From: Plectrocnemia conspersa
Lineage: Eukaryota; Arthropoda; Insecta; Trichoptera; Polycentropodidae
Direction: 5' to 3'
DNA length: 64,000 nt
NCBI GenBank assembly: GCA_009617715.1
Contig: VTFK01000092.1
Coordinates: 1,488,001 to 1,552,000 of the forward strand
The notes under the pieces were generated by a model. That model was not told the DNA's origin. It did no database searches and saw only the letters and a list, made by a program, of their open reading frames with translations. Shown here in pieces: positions 1 to 10,672 of the stretch (position 1 is its first letter; every line of letters begins with the position of its first letter). The position numbers were made by a program, and so were the translations under genes.

Positions 1-79
1 TAAATAAAGATACTTTTTAATGAGGGGAAGTCCTTAAATAGCAACGATGTAATACATATTTTTACGAGCAGAGGTTCGG

Positions 80-130
80 GAAGTTTATTTATTTATTTTA
101 AAACGTGACAGGTCTCAATCAGACGCGTAT
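80..130 (-). repeat. Possible LINE 3' tail fragment (minus strand)
   Basis: Read on the minus strand, this stretch ends with an ACCTGTCACG motif followed by TTTT and a run of AAAT/AAATA units. That order resembles the 3' terminus of the LINE at 520-1916. A small inner stem (GTCT/AGAC) is possible, but the outer stem seen in the other tails is not formed. I see no RT coding sequence next to it. It is either a severely truncated copy or a chance match. Confidence 0.3.
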
Positions 131-519
131 CGTGAGATACTTTCCCTTTCGCTCGCTCGCGTGCTAAGTGAAGAGAATGAGTGAGAGATAAGGGCGTGCG
201 TTACATGCGTTTCATACAATATATGGACACATTATTTATGCCAATCAGAATAAATGCGAATTATTCTAGGAAACTCTTAGCGAGTCCTTTATAATTATTT
301 TATTGAAACTATTACTGATGCTCATGATAGATCACTATAGAGTTATGTTTTTTTATTCAGGCTATTTAATGGTTCTCTAGAACGCCAGCTTTTTAACTTT
401 CAACTACTTTCGACACCTACATCAGTCATCAAAGGTGTCTTAAATACGACTGACGTTTAGATATTCGCCGTTTTTTTGGTGCAAAATTTATATTGACAAG
501 TTATTTCTTATACAATTAC

Positions 520-1916
520 AGTCTTAGTCACTAATCTAATGGTTTTGTCTAACTATGTTTCAAAATCATTGGACTCTGGTGTACAAGTGGACGTCATATA
601 CACAGATTTTGAAAAAGCATTTGATAAAGTTAACCATGCTTTACTTGTAAAAAGTTATCTAATTTCGGGTTTTCTGAAGATCTCATAAATCTATTCTCAA
701 ATTATTTGACCAATAGATATCAATTCGTCAAGTATAATAACTCTTTTTCAGAACGATATAAGACCCCTACTGGCATACCTCAAGGATCCAATTTGGGTCC
801 ATTGTTGTTTTTATTGTTCATTATTGACATAGAAACAGCAATAGAGCATTCAGATTTTTTATTATATGCAGATGACTTGAAAATTTACAAGAAAATGCAT
901 TCGATTTCTGATTCCCTCGACCTACAGGAGGATCTCAACTCTATATGGAAATGGGCTTGTTATAACCAATTGCCTTTCAGTGTAAAGAAATGTCACACAA
1001 TTTCATTTTCAAGGTCGTTAACGCCGGCAAAATATTCATACCATCTAGGCGGATATTTTCTGCAAAGGTTTTCTTCAACTAAGGATTTAGGAGTGACTTT
1101 CGAAGAACGTTGGAAATTTAGCCAGCACATTGCAGAGACTCATAGCAAATCCTTAAAAATGCTCGGTTTTATCTTGAGAAATGCGCGCTACTTCAGGAAT
1201 ACTTTAGTATTGCGCACTCTTTATGATACTCTAGTCCGCAGCATACTAGAAACTATCATTTGGATCCCAGGCGTAATGAATCAATGTAATGAATTGAAGC
1301 TGGAAAAAGTACAACGTAAATTTCTTCGATATTTATACTTGAAGGAATACGGGTATTATCCGTTCTTGTTTCCCAGTGCTTTTTTTTATTTTGGGAGCCC
1401 TGGGATACGTTTCTTTGTCGACTCGCAGAAGTGTTTATTATGTAATTAAACACTTCTGGAAATTTCTCAAGGGTATCGTAGACAATCCTTCAGTGCTCGA
1501 GCAGTTTCAAATGTGGGCTCCTGAAGGTGGTTATAGTTCTCGGTCGCGTCCACAATTCTTGCCTGTAAAGTCTAGAACTGGAGCACTTGCCAACTCTTCT
1601 CTGGCTAAGGCTATTCATCTGCTCAATTCTGTCCATAGAAATATTGACATTTTCTCTTGCACATATGGAGTTTTGGTTCAGTTCGTATGGCACAATGCAC
1701 ACCTGTTGAGGTGATTTGTGTCTGTTATTTTATCTTGTTTTTTTATGTTTTTACTTACATGCTTTGAGTGTGTCTGTAATTATACGTATATGAAATTGTA
1801 TGTATGCATACTATTTATTTATATGTATTATGATATATTTATACTTTTGACTACCGTGACGCATTAGGTTTACCTGTCAGGTCACGATGGTTATAATTTT
1901 AATAAATAAATAAATA
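520..1916 (+). pseudogene. 5'-truncated non-LTR (Jockey-like) retrotransposon, RT domain, frameshifted
   Basis: This is the C-terminal half of a LINE reverse transcriptase, the enzyme that copies element RNA at a nicked target. The frame opens near 540 and gives the early RT motif VIYTDFEKAFDKVNH (about 595-640). A frameshift lies near 665-675. From about 670 the frame continues through GIPQGSNLGPLLF (about 772-810) and the catalytic LLYADDLKIY (about 860-890), then DLGVTFEERW and the thumb region (LYDTLVRSILE). A second frameshift near 1376-1390 moves the end into another frame (LGYVSLSTRRSV, stop at 1712-1714). The 3' UTR ends with a hairpin and an AATA-type tail. No endonuclease domain or ORF1 is present, as expected for a copy truncated at its 5' end by incomplete reverse transcription. 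Clade assignment is from motif style only; R1- or I-related elements are alternatives. It is dead. Confidence 0.9.
1855..1886 (+). other. LINE 3'-terminal hairpin, copy A
   Basis: CGTGAC (1855-1860) pairs perfectly with GTCACG (1881-1886). Inside the loop AGGT and ACCT can form a second short stem. It sits just before the A-rich AATAAATA tail of the LINE, where non-LTR reverse transcriptases are known in several families to recognise their RNA. Related hairpins lie at 15577-15608 and 38531-38566, and degenerate ones at about 24101-24132 and 56794-56830. Confidence 0.65.
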
Positions 1917-2639
1917 TCGTCTGATCGCCACTTCGAGCCATTAAATTATATTCTTTCTGTCGTGTGACACGTGTCAGCCGCCATGATTGTTTTATTTTAT
2001 GTAATTATTATTATAAAAGTGAGCTAAATACTTAATCCTTAATTTAGGAAAAAATGTCACGCTACACATTTTTTCCAAATTATTTTATTTATTTATTTAA
2101 AATATAAGTTTCAACTCCTTTTTTATACTCTTCGAAGAAAATGGCAATGGTTGATTCGTCGAAAATACATCGAATATATTTTCCAATAATTGCAATTAGC
2201 TTAAGAAGTGTGCAGAAAATATTTTATTTATAAATTGCCATTATATTTTATGGAAATATTTTTATAAATTTCATCAAAGTGACTAAGAATGGCTTTGCTC
2301 TCACAAAAGACGCAGAGCAAGATATATACTACATTCAATTTTATTGTATATACTTCTATATAAATGATACATATTTCTTAAAGTACTGCTGTGAAAATAC
2401 AATAGTACCATAACATCACATACCTATAAAATAGATACAGTATCAATAGATTTAAGTTATATTTAGGTTATCTGTAGATATAGGAAATTATGGATTCGTG
2501 CTATTTCCTACATATCTATGTATAATATATTTGTAGTAAAACGAAAAGTATTTTGAATATTTTTTGCTTTGAATTATATTACTCATTTTTTTTGTTAAAG
2601 GGTTTATTTAAATAAAAATTTAATAAAAAGTATATAAAT
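1917..2639. other. AT-rich DNA without recognisable features
   Basis: Apart from the short AATA tail at its left edge I see only low-complexity A/T sequence. There are no frames of note, no inverted repeats with flanking duplications and no similarity to the other repeats in the window. Confidence 0.6.
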
Positions 2640-2990
2640 CGCTACAGGGCAGGTGTTTCCGACGATAGGATATCAGGCACAGGCGCCCGGTCAGATTATT
2701 GCTTTTCTCGATTGGACGAGATTTTCTTTAAAAATTCAAGCTTTTCCGCGAAATCGAACTGGCTTCCGTGTTAATTTCCGGAATCAATACGCCGAGGCAT
2801 GGTGAAATAGTAATTTCGTAGAATCCCAAGCCGACGGAGAATTCTACCCGTAGGTGCGACGAAAGAAAAGCGAGCTTCGAATTTTCCATTTTCGCCCCGT
2901 TCTGACCAGACGCCAGAATATTTCATGTTCGAATTTTCAATTTCCATTTTTTTACTCAACAAGCTTTGAATTTTCATCTTGCACGGCACA
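2640..2990. other. Less AT-rich island, possible non-coding conserved element
   Basis: Base composition changes abruptly to mixed, CpG-containing sequence. A 72-codon frame on the minus strand (2771-2989) has no recognisable motif and no splice signals that I can place. Two nearly identical TCGAATTTTC stretches occur at about 2876 and 2930. Complex sequence in an AT desert often marks cis-regulatory DNA or an old repeat; I cannot separate these without homologous genomes. Confidence 0.3.
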
Positions 2991-3515
2991 TGTAGGTGAA
3001 AAAGCGCTTTTTAGGCGATAAACCGTCGACTAGGAAAAAGTTTAGTAATATATGTACATTTATAATATACGCTGTTGTCGTAGGCGTTCATTAAATTGTT
3101 CGATAATAAGAACGATTATTGGCCTTAGAAATCGAAAAATCGTTTTCATCACTAGATTTATATTTTATAAAATTATCATTGATCTCTAATATTCGGTTTT
3201 AGATATTATTTTTTTCAACACATTTGATTCATTTTATTAGTACAAATGAGTATATGTTCAGCTCATTCAGAGCTTAGTTTTAGGTCGTATATTATATTTA
3301 TGATTTTTTTTAAATTAGAAAATATGTAAAGATAGTATATTTTTTCATTATAATGTAATAAATTTTTGTTAGCAGATGCAATTTTTTATTAGTAGATCTT
3401 ACACAAAGCGTTTTATAAATCATTATGATGTACAATCATTATTCAAACAACAAAAAATAATTAATTAATAACAAAACACAACGTAAAAATCTGGATCCTA
3501 AAAATAAGCGACGTA
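2991..3515. other. AT-rich spacer
   Basis: Low-complexity A/T sequence with scattered stops in all frames. It ends at the TA dinucleotide (3514-3515) that flanks the next element. Nothing else is supported. Confidence 0.5.
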
Positions 3516-4382
3516 GAGTACGCTCGGGATAAGGATGCCGGTTTGTTATTGTGTGCGTGTACATGTATATGAGAGGGAGAAGCGAAGTAGCGTGTACTTC
3601 GTTGTCTCGCTTTCTCTTTTAAGGACAGTCGCTGATTCGTCAACGCTGGTATTCGTCATTAAAGTGCAGTGTGGCACAGAAGTTCGATCTTCTCTGGTGA
3701 TTTATTATAAATAATTTTGTGTTGATATTATTTTAGCCCAGATATGCCCACTGTCCCATGGGTAGGTCACTAAGCTCGTGCCACTGTTTTTTATTTATAA
3801 ATGAAATTGTAAGAGAAAAAAATTTCTTGGGTTAATTGATATCAAGGCTTCAAATATACACTGTAAGTTATTCGTTCTCTTACCCATGGATTAAAATATT
3901 TTAATTATTTTTCCATTAATCCGTATGTTGTTGGTTTTTTTATACTATTCTCTGTAAGGCTTAAAAAAGTTATTATTCATATCGTTGCGCCAATGATAAT
4001 TTTTAAATTTATTTAATAGATTCTAATGATTTAATAGAGTCGTCGAGCCATTAAACAATCTGCGAATAATTTCTTTCCCCATTTTATATCTTTTTGCTTT
4101 TGAAGAATATCTAAAGACTTCATTATTTTTTTGACTAGTGAAAGATTTTGAATTTTACAAATATTTAATTAATGACATCAATGTCTGGTTTCTTCGATTA
4201 TATATAATAATATATTTTTAATTGTCCGTTGAAATTTCCAACTTAGCTCAGATGTATGTATGTTAAATAAACATATATTTTCTTTTAAAATAAAAAAATT
4301 AAATATTCCGAGCGAAATTGTTTTGAGCCACACAGTTCACGCACACAATAATAAACCAGAATTCCTTATCCCGAGCGTACTC
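3516..4382. mobile_element. 867-bp non-autonomous DNA transposon with 44-45 bp TIRs and TA duplications
   Basis: The left end GAGTACGCTCGGGATAAGGA and its reverse complement at the right end match exactly for 20 bases. After a short variable stretch the match resumes over another 20 bases (one mismatch), giving TIRs of 44-45 bp (3516-3559 and 4339-4382) with one indel. TA flanks both ends (3514-3515 and 4383-4384), the duplication made by Tc1/mariner-type transposases. The interior has no transposase frame, so the copy needs an enzyme supplied elsewhere. The left interior (3560-3680) is CpG-bearing and complex, and the rest is AT-rich. The superfamily is inferred from the TA duplication only. 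Confidence 0.8.
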
Positions 4383-4479
4383 TAGTTTCTTTTATACAAA
4401 AAACATGTTCTGAGAGATTTATTATCGTGGTGAAGATTTCTATGACATTTCCAAGAACGAACAGGAATTGTAATTTCGC

Positions 4480-4740
4480 ATTCTGTTGGGTACACCACTG
4501 CCGATACCAGTACTTAGGACTTACGAGTCCAACCCAATGGGCGGGCACCCAGCTTTAGACGGCCGGATGAGCGGGATCCACGCCCCCGTAGTACATATTT
4601 ATCAGAGTATTACTCTCGATCTTCGAGGGATGTTTATGTTGCCTCAGTCGCAGCCTTTGTCCTCGGTTCCCTAAAGGCTAAGACCTTTGGCCTGCTTGCG
4701 ATCATCTGCGCAAGCAAAAACCACAAAACTATGTATAGGA
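4480..4740. other. GC-richer island, probable old repeat relic
   Basis: About 260 bases of mixed composition in an AT-rich surround. Short frames exist on both strands (60-62 codons) without recognisable domains, so none is likely to be a gene. The abrupt edges suggest an inserted repeat fragment rather than a host exon. No TIRs or target duplications were found. Confidence 0.3.
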
Positions 4741-5389
4741 AATGTGCGCTATCGATCAATTCATATTCATATTTAGTATATTTATAAATGTTGAATATTA
4801 TTTATGGATTAAGAAGAATTCGTGCTGTCAGAAACTCCGACGCATGAGCTAAACAGAAAGGTTAAGCGTGTTTTTAGGGTTGCGAAAGACGCAGTTTTGA
4901 AAAAAATATTTCCCTAGAAAGAACAGCCTCCCATGAGTCAACAGTTCATTTTTGAGTTAAAAAAAACGCTTAACTTACTGTATCCAAAATGAACTTTTTC
5001 ACCTCAACATATAATTTAGTGCCAATCTCGAAACCGTACACGCGATCAAATTCACTAGAATTCGCCAAAATTTCGCGGAATACATAATCGTTACGTGACA
5101 GGAGAGTGTTAAAAGTTTAATTATTGTTTTCGCGAATCGTTACCGAATTCTACCGCGAAAAGGCATTCTCACGCGTTCTCTATTGACTGTGTTGGAAAGA
5201 TAATAAAAATATAAGAAACCAGTAATAAAAAATAAATTATATACACATATTGATCCATTAAAAAAATATATAACAAAGTTATTTTTCAAATATTTTTTTT
5301 AAGAAAGTCGTTGAATTTTTTTTTTTTAAAATTTTATAAACTATCCTGTGTGAGTGTAAAAATATGTAAGAGTTAAGTTAACTTTAACT
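4741..5389. other. Mixed spacer with a spaced inverted repeat
   Basis: GTTAAGCG followed by T-rich sequence (about 4860) has an inverted partner, A-rich sequence then CGCTTAAC (about 4960-4976). Around 5035-5160 the sequence is CpG-containing, with several CGCG and TTCGCG words. The remainder is A/T-rich. No coding frame is supported. Confidence 0.35.
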
Positions 5390-5580
5390 GTCAGATTATG
5401 CGTGGTCCATTGCTGTCAAATAAAGCACGTCTTGTGTATGGGCAAAGTGTTGCTACACGTTCGTGGTGAGTTTCACTGCGGTATATGGCAACACTGTCAC
5501 GTACTTGACCGTTGGAGCGAACCGAATGTGAAAAATGCACTCGTGTCTGAACTGAACTGAACGGTAAGCGTATGCCATAA
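5390..5580 (+). promoter_or_regulatory. Possible promoter and non-coding first exon
   Basis: A complex stretch of about 190 bases contains initiator-like TCACT and TCACG words. It ends with a repeated CTGAACTGAAC run and then GGTAAGCG (about 5561-5568), a fair splice donor. No coding frame opens across it, so any exon would be untranslated. The call rests only on composition, the donor and initiator-like words. Confidence 0.2.
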
Positions 5581-6132
5581 AAATTGAAATGTAATTTTAA
5601 TATTTCAATACAATAGTGAATGCATTGTATATTGTTTTTTTTTGTTATAATAAAAGAATTTTTATTACATTAGGGCTACTAGTACAAAACAAACTATTAT
5701 TACAATTTATATTTTTTTAATATCTATATTTTTACATATATGTATGTATAAAGAAATCACTGACGCTTTCGCGAAGTATTCATACTCAGTCTATGATACA
5801 TCATCTTTAGTTCATGATCGCAATGAAGGCAATCCGAACTCACAATCTACCTAGTCATCCGCTTTAGTTACGAATGAAGTCGAGATTTTCAAAATGAAGT
5901 ATGGTTTTGAGAAGCTTAAATTGCGTAGTTCCACAGACTTTATATTAAATATATATAAAAAAAACCTTACTCTCGTTTGATAAATAATATTTTTAATTTT
6001 TCACTTAAACTTCTTTGTTCCTGATTCGTAGAGATGTACGAAAGTCTTCTAAATCCATAAAAAAATGATACATCGTGTATCGAAAAATTGAGACTAGTTT
6101 CCGTACTTTTGCATCTAATAATTTGTTTGATA
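5581..6132. other. AT-rich spacer
   Basis: Mostly A/T-rich, with a slightly more complex part at 5760-5940 that shows no frame or repeat structure. It ends at the TA (6133-6134) flanking the Tigger-like element. Confidence 0.5.
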
Positions 6133-6134
6133 TA

Positions 6135-7251
6135 CAGGCGGCCCTCGATTTTCGCACATAATTGGTTCCTGAAAATGTGTGCGAATGTTGAATGTACGAA
6201 AGTCGAGGGAAGTAAAAAAAATTGAAATTGTGTGTATTTTAAAATATTTATTTATTAGTAAATATAAGATGTTTAAGAGGTGTTTAAGAGACACGTTTAA
6301 GTAGGGTTTGCGGGTGTTTCCTTTGAAAAGTTATCAAGAGTTAACTGTTTTCCACTATTCTTTTTCTTTTCTTCATATAGTATTTTATAACTTGCTATGT
6401 TTTTATTGATTGCCCTACGCACTTGAGATATGCGTTCTCCATTGGGATCACAATCTTCCGTAATATTTAAAAAATTGTCAAGGTGCGTGAAGGCTTCATT
6501 CATATCTTTTATTGTTACAGAGTTTTTCAAAATAAACCTGTCTCATCTACATTAAATATTTGGCTTGAGAAATATTCTCCATCTTCAATAATTTTGGATA
6601 ATTAGGAAATAAATTCTTTTGCAGCATCTTTAATTCTTCAGTAAATTTAATATTATGAAAAGAATACCTCATTTTAAAATTATAAAATCAACCGTTACTT
6701 GCTTGAAAAACCGTGTTAAAATCTTCTTTTAATCTATCCTTCCAATCTTTGTGCATACTAAGAGCTTTTGCTTGAATAATTTAAATACTCAGAGGGACAT
6801 CTTTTTGATGTTGGTCATCGATCCACGATGACAAAGACTTTCCATTTCATCCATATTTTTTTTTGCTGTGTTTTTTTGGAAACATATCTTTAAAGATTGC
6901 GGAAATATATCTTTATTTTCCGCAATTTTGAACGTATTTCTTAATTATATTTTTATTTTGCAAAATTGAACATATCGTAGACCTGTTTGTATCATACGAA
7001 CGTCCGATTGACGCAAAAGATTCACCGCTATCAGAACGTCTAATAATTTCCATCTTTGACTTGAATCGTGTGAAATTTATGAGTCCTTGATTTATTTTTG
7101 TTTGTATCAACACAAGTTTTTTCGTTACTCACACGTGTTTATATTTTATTTAATTTAAAAAAAAAAAAATTAAATTAAAATTTTTTTTTTTTAAATGTGC
7201 GAAATAGCGAATTGTGCGAAAGTCGAACGTCCGAAAGTCGTGGGCCGCCTG
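6135..7251 (-). mobile_element. Internally deleted pogo/Tigger-like DNA transposon
   Basis: The element is 1117 bp and flanked by TA on both sides (6133-6134, 7252-7253). Its ends start CAGGCGGCCC and form a TIR of about 21-22 bp with three mismatches (left ...TCGATTTTCGCAC, right ...ACGACTTTCGGAC). Copies of the word CGAAAGTCG repeat inside both ends. The minus strand carries remains of a Tigger-family transposase. The combination of TIR, TA target and protein is diagnostic for the pogo branch of Tc1/mariner. Most of the DDE catalytic domain is missing, so the copy is non-autonomous and on the way to being a MITE. Confidence 0.9.
6297..7113 (-). pseudogene. Broken Tigger/pogo transposase
   Basis: Domains appear in the expected order on the minus strand. 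A helix-turn-helix of the CENP-B/psq type (KMEIIRRSDSGESFASIGRS, about 7053-6994) is followed by sequence like the second DNA-binding domain (about 6850-6650, with SLSSWIDDQHQ and KALSMHKDWKDRL), interrupted by stops and frameshifts. Next comes the first catalytic-domain motif FNVDETGL (about 6556-6533). The frame then jumps to a C-terminal tail (6530-6297) with LDNFLNI, VRRAINKNI and the ending QLTLDNF, typical of this family. The sequence between the first Asp motif and the tail, normally well over a hundred residues, is absent. The deletion junction is near 6528-6533 and also changes frame. Confidence 0.85.
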
Positions 7252-7541
7252 TAACTCTTCACAAATATATCTATAATTACTGTCGACAGGCTTTAGTGAA
7301 CCAGCATTTTATTGCCATTTATCATCCGATAAACGGTAATAAAAAATTGTGTTCATATTAAATTACTTTATATTAAAAATATAGTTGTGTATCTGAGAAA
7401 AATATTTGATATTTTAAAACAAACCGAAACTGAATGTTTGAAGTTTTAATAGTGAGTAAAAAACAATACATAAACCTCTCAAAGTAAACCTCAAAAAAAT
7501 AGGATTAAATGCTAATGTTTTTATAACCTATTTTAGAGATC

Positions 7542-7788
7542 TTAATTAATCGTTTCCAATGCGATTTTCATACGTTTTATATCTGTAAATGTACATTGTT
7601 TACCGCAAAGCGTTTTATCTGTGTTCAGATAGCGGTAATAGTCCATGACGAATGAACACGGTCTGTCACTACAGCAAAAACGGTCTCTTTGCGAATCATC
7701 ATTGTTTATTTTTGCTCGTCGGTGATCATTTTGCACGTTTAACGCTTCGATTAGAACAAGAAGTGACATGTCAAAATATTGACTCAAG
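7542..7788 (-). CDS. Candidate terminal exon, cysteine-containing hypothetical protein
   Basis: On the minus strand a good acceptor (ACATTTTTTCCAG, AG at 7790-7789) is followed by one leftover base and 81 codons to a TAA at 7542-7544. The peptide begins LSQYFDMSLL. It has cysteines at about residues 38, 39, 44, 61 and 65 (CCSDRPC, then CGKQC) and ends in a basic/hydrophobic stretch KRMKIALETIN. The frame stays open upstream of the acceptor to 7922, but that part reads less like protein. Codon use is balanced rather than A/T-driven. The CC...C pattern recalls small secreted peptides, but spacing is wrong for an insulin-type A chain. I recognise no family. A chance frame remains possible. Confidence 0.35.
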
Positions 7789-8104
7789 CTGGAAAAAATG
7801 TTTTTATTTCTAGGTGAAAAAAATTCCAGAGAGAGAGACACTCTATCATACTTGTTAATTTGTTGGGCATGGAGCTTGACCCATTTCTGTAACGAAATCA
7901 ATGGGAGCATAATATTTATCATAGTACCTATATATTTATTAATTATTGAATTATCTCAGAAAATATAATATCAAGACTTTGATATTCTGTTGAAGCTCAA
8001 ACGTAACATAAACGAATTAACTAAATAAAAGTTGGAGAATTTTTATTAGATTAGTAGCAATGAGTTTTTTGAACTTTTATTATGCTTATTAGCTTAAGTT
8101 ATGT

Positions 8105-8270
8105 TTGGGTTTGAGCAGAAATTTGAATTTATTAGACATTTTATAGCAACATATGATTTAAGTAAATTATATTTTCGCTAGTAGAAATAAATATCTGTTT
8201 GTGAGAATGTATTTAAAAATAATTACACTGAAACAATTAATGAAATAAATTAAAGTTTACTGAAAAATAC
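8105..8270 (+). repeat. Dispersed repeat family R1, copy 1 (partial)
   Basis: The core TTAAGTAAATTATATTTTCG followed by CTAGTAGAAATAAATATCTG is nearly the same as at 49540-49570 and resembles 49975-49995. The upstream part (TTTGAGCAGAAATTTG, then a GACATTTTATAGCA motif) also matches those copies and, on the other strand, 32635-32755. The boundaries are not sharp and no target duplication is visible. It is probably a MITE or other non-autonomous repeat. Confidence 0.55.
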
Positions 8271-8279
8271 ACATTCACT

Positions 8280-8860
8280 GTAAAGCTAAGTCCATTCTAT
8301 ATATTAAAACATTAGTATTCAACTTATTTTATAATTTGTTTTAGGCTTTTAAGGACATAGATGCCGGAAAAACTACTTTAAAAAACAGTTTATTTATATA
8401 AGTATATATTTAATACTAGATATAAATGGAAATGTAGTTGTTGCTATCAGGTGGTAGATTCAAAATAGTTGCCCTAAAAGTCTGGGAAATCTTCGTTGGA
8501 TTGTCGAGTTGAATTATTGTCAACTATGATCTATCCTGAATATTTGCTGATGTGATTTATTCATATTTGCAGTGATTTTTCTGTCCCTCTGCACCTGCTC
8601 CTCTATCCATTTGGGACCAACTGTTACATCTATACATATTGCTGGTTTGAGACAGCTCTGATGAATCGCAGATGAGGATGTTGACGGGCCAATTACGTCG
8701 CCTTAAAAGCGAACTTTCATATAGCTACTTTCGGCAACCGTTAATGTGTAGAATTTTTTTTTTTGCTAAAAATAATAATGCAATTGTTACATCTCTTCCA
8801 TTTAAAGGCTTCACTTTCGAGCTGGTATTTATTTTCATTTGTGCAAATTGGTTAAAATGA
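8280..8860. other. Spacer with one GC-richer patch, no gene
   Basis: The patch at about 8560-8720 is of mixed composition. A short plus-strand frame (8672-8860) crosses it but has no motif and runs into A/T-rich sequence. I see nothing that identifies a gene or a repeat. Confidence 0.4.
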
Positions 8861-10149
8861 TCTCATAATTTAAATTGTTTTGTATATAATTTTACTGGAT
8901 CAATTATTATTTTGTGCATTATGTTATATAAGTAGCACAATAATTCAAAGTCTTACATTGTCTTGAGAAAGTCAAATTTATTATTTTAAATACATATCTT
9001 TCTTACTATTTTTTTTATTAATAAATGATAATTGACTTAGTTAGATTAATAACAAGTATATAGTTTATTATAAATCAATTGCAAAATATTAATTTTTTTA
9101 AAAACACTGATTGTATTATTAGTACTTAATAGCATTAGTAGTATTTTTTATGTTTTAAGTAGAAAATATGTATCAAAGAAAAATAAAAAAATATTATTTA
9201 TTTATTTTTATAATTAATATTAAATAATGTAGATGTAATATAGAACTATTAATTCATTTAAAAATAAAATGTATACTTAATTTAATTTTTTAAGTAATAA
9301 TATTCATAATTAAAATACAAGAAAACGCAAAGTATGCCATGAAACATTTATATACATTAGATAATTAGTGTTATTAGGGTAATTGTTTTATATTTTTTAA
9401 ATTATTAGGGGCTGAAAATATATAAAAATCTGACAACCGATGACTAAAAATATATCTAATTGAATCATTGCCAGCTTTTAACGGCAATATAGATTTTAAA
9501 CCTCTATGAGGTGAGTGCTATTGAATTTTGGTAATTGAACGAAATTTTAAAGGGTAAAAAAACTACCATGGATGTTTCAGAAATTACTTTGTGTTGTCTT
9601 TTTTTAATAGAAGTTCTAATTTTATTAGATATCTTTTTTTTGATGTAAAAAAAGTGAATTAATGTTGTAAACTTGTAGCGAATTAGTTGCTAATTTAAAA
9701 TAATTTACTAATTATAAATAAAACTATTTATTTATTAGCACTGAACTAAGCATTGTAAAACACAGAATATTTTCAGATTTTCTTATAATCGCGTGGTTAA
9801 TAAATTGTGTATTTAATACCAAAGGGTAGTACTAATCCGATGATTTTGAAATTTATTATTTCCATTTTACTGGGTTAATTAGATTAATATAATATAACTG
9901 AAACATTCATTTTTACTTTTCGTAGCAAATATATGATGAACTTTGGCTATTTCACGATATAATTATTATGTATGTATACATATTCATATAAATTCAAGTT
10001 CATTACCCATTTTCTATAGAGGAGTTAAAAAAATATTTTTCCTCCAAGCTCAATATAACTGCTAACAAAAAACCGTTACTTTTGTACTTCTATGTATCAA
10101 TTGATCACGTTTCTACGATACTATAAAATTTATAGCATTTATAACGATA
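8861..10149. other. AT-rich desert
   Basis: Almost 1.3 kb of low-complexity A/T sequence. I found no frames, no matches to the window's repeats and no inverted repeats with flanking duplications. Confidence 0.6.
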
Positions 10150-10586
10150 TAATTGATTTCATTAACACATTAACACTCGCGCTGGATTATTAGATCTTTT
10201 TCCATAAATTAACATATCCACGCGTGTCTAGCTGCCATAAATCGCATTCCTGCACTCAATCTCTCAGACATTTTCCACTGAAATGTGTGCACACATGAAA
10301 AGGTTTCCATCCATGGACAGCATCTACGAAATTTCCACATTTCATGCACAAATGGCACGATTATTCCAATCTAATAACTTTGCGCGTCCACATTAGACAT
10401 TATAACAAATAGAAAACTGAATGCTACCTACGTAGTGTTTTCTCTCCGAGTGGAATTAATCAGCTTTTCCTTTCGGTTCATTATGGAATAATGGCGTGAC
10501 CGATGCACGGAGATGCCACGGATGGCAGTCATCCGTGGCTGGCCAGTCGTTATATCACATTGATGTATGATGCACTTTTTGCCACT
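10150..10586. promoter_or_regulatory. Candidate cis-regulatory island
   Basis: Complex sequence begins abruptly and lacks open frames. It contains homeodomain-like words (CCATAAATC, GGAATTAATC, CATTATGG), a CATCCATGGACAG palindromic region and a short inverted repeat ATGCCACGGATGGCAGTCATCCGTGGC (about 10512-10538). The mixture is what conserved non-coding enhancers look like in insect genomes, but the motif words are short and could occur by chance. Confidence 0.35.
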
Positions 10587-10672
10587 GGCGGTTTCTCCTA
10601 GATAATAAATAGTTCAACGTTAGACTAGAGATTTACGAGGCGGTTTCTCCTAGATAAAAAATAGTTTAACTT
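10587..10672 (+). repeat. Local direct duplication, 34-35 bp unit
   Basis: GGCGGTTTCTCCTAGATAA followed by an AATAGTTCAAC block starts at 10587 and recurs at 10639 with few changes. The start-to-start distance is 52 bases. The first half (GGCGGTTTCTCCTAGATAA) is identical in both. It lies at the right edge of the complex island, so it may be a duplicated binding site or a duplication left by an insertion or repair event. Confidence 0.75.

Noticed and set aside
7640..7690. CCSDRPC read as an insulin/relaxin A-chain motif
   Set aside because: Four residues instead of three separate CC from the next Cys, and the following spacing is also wrong.
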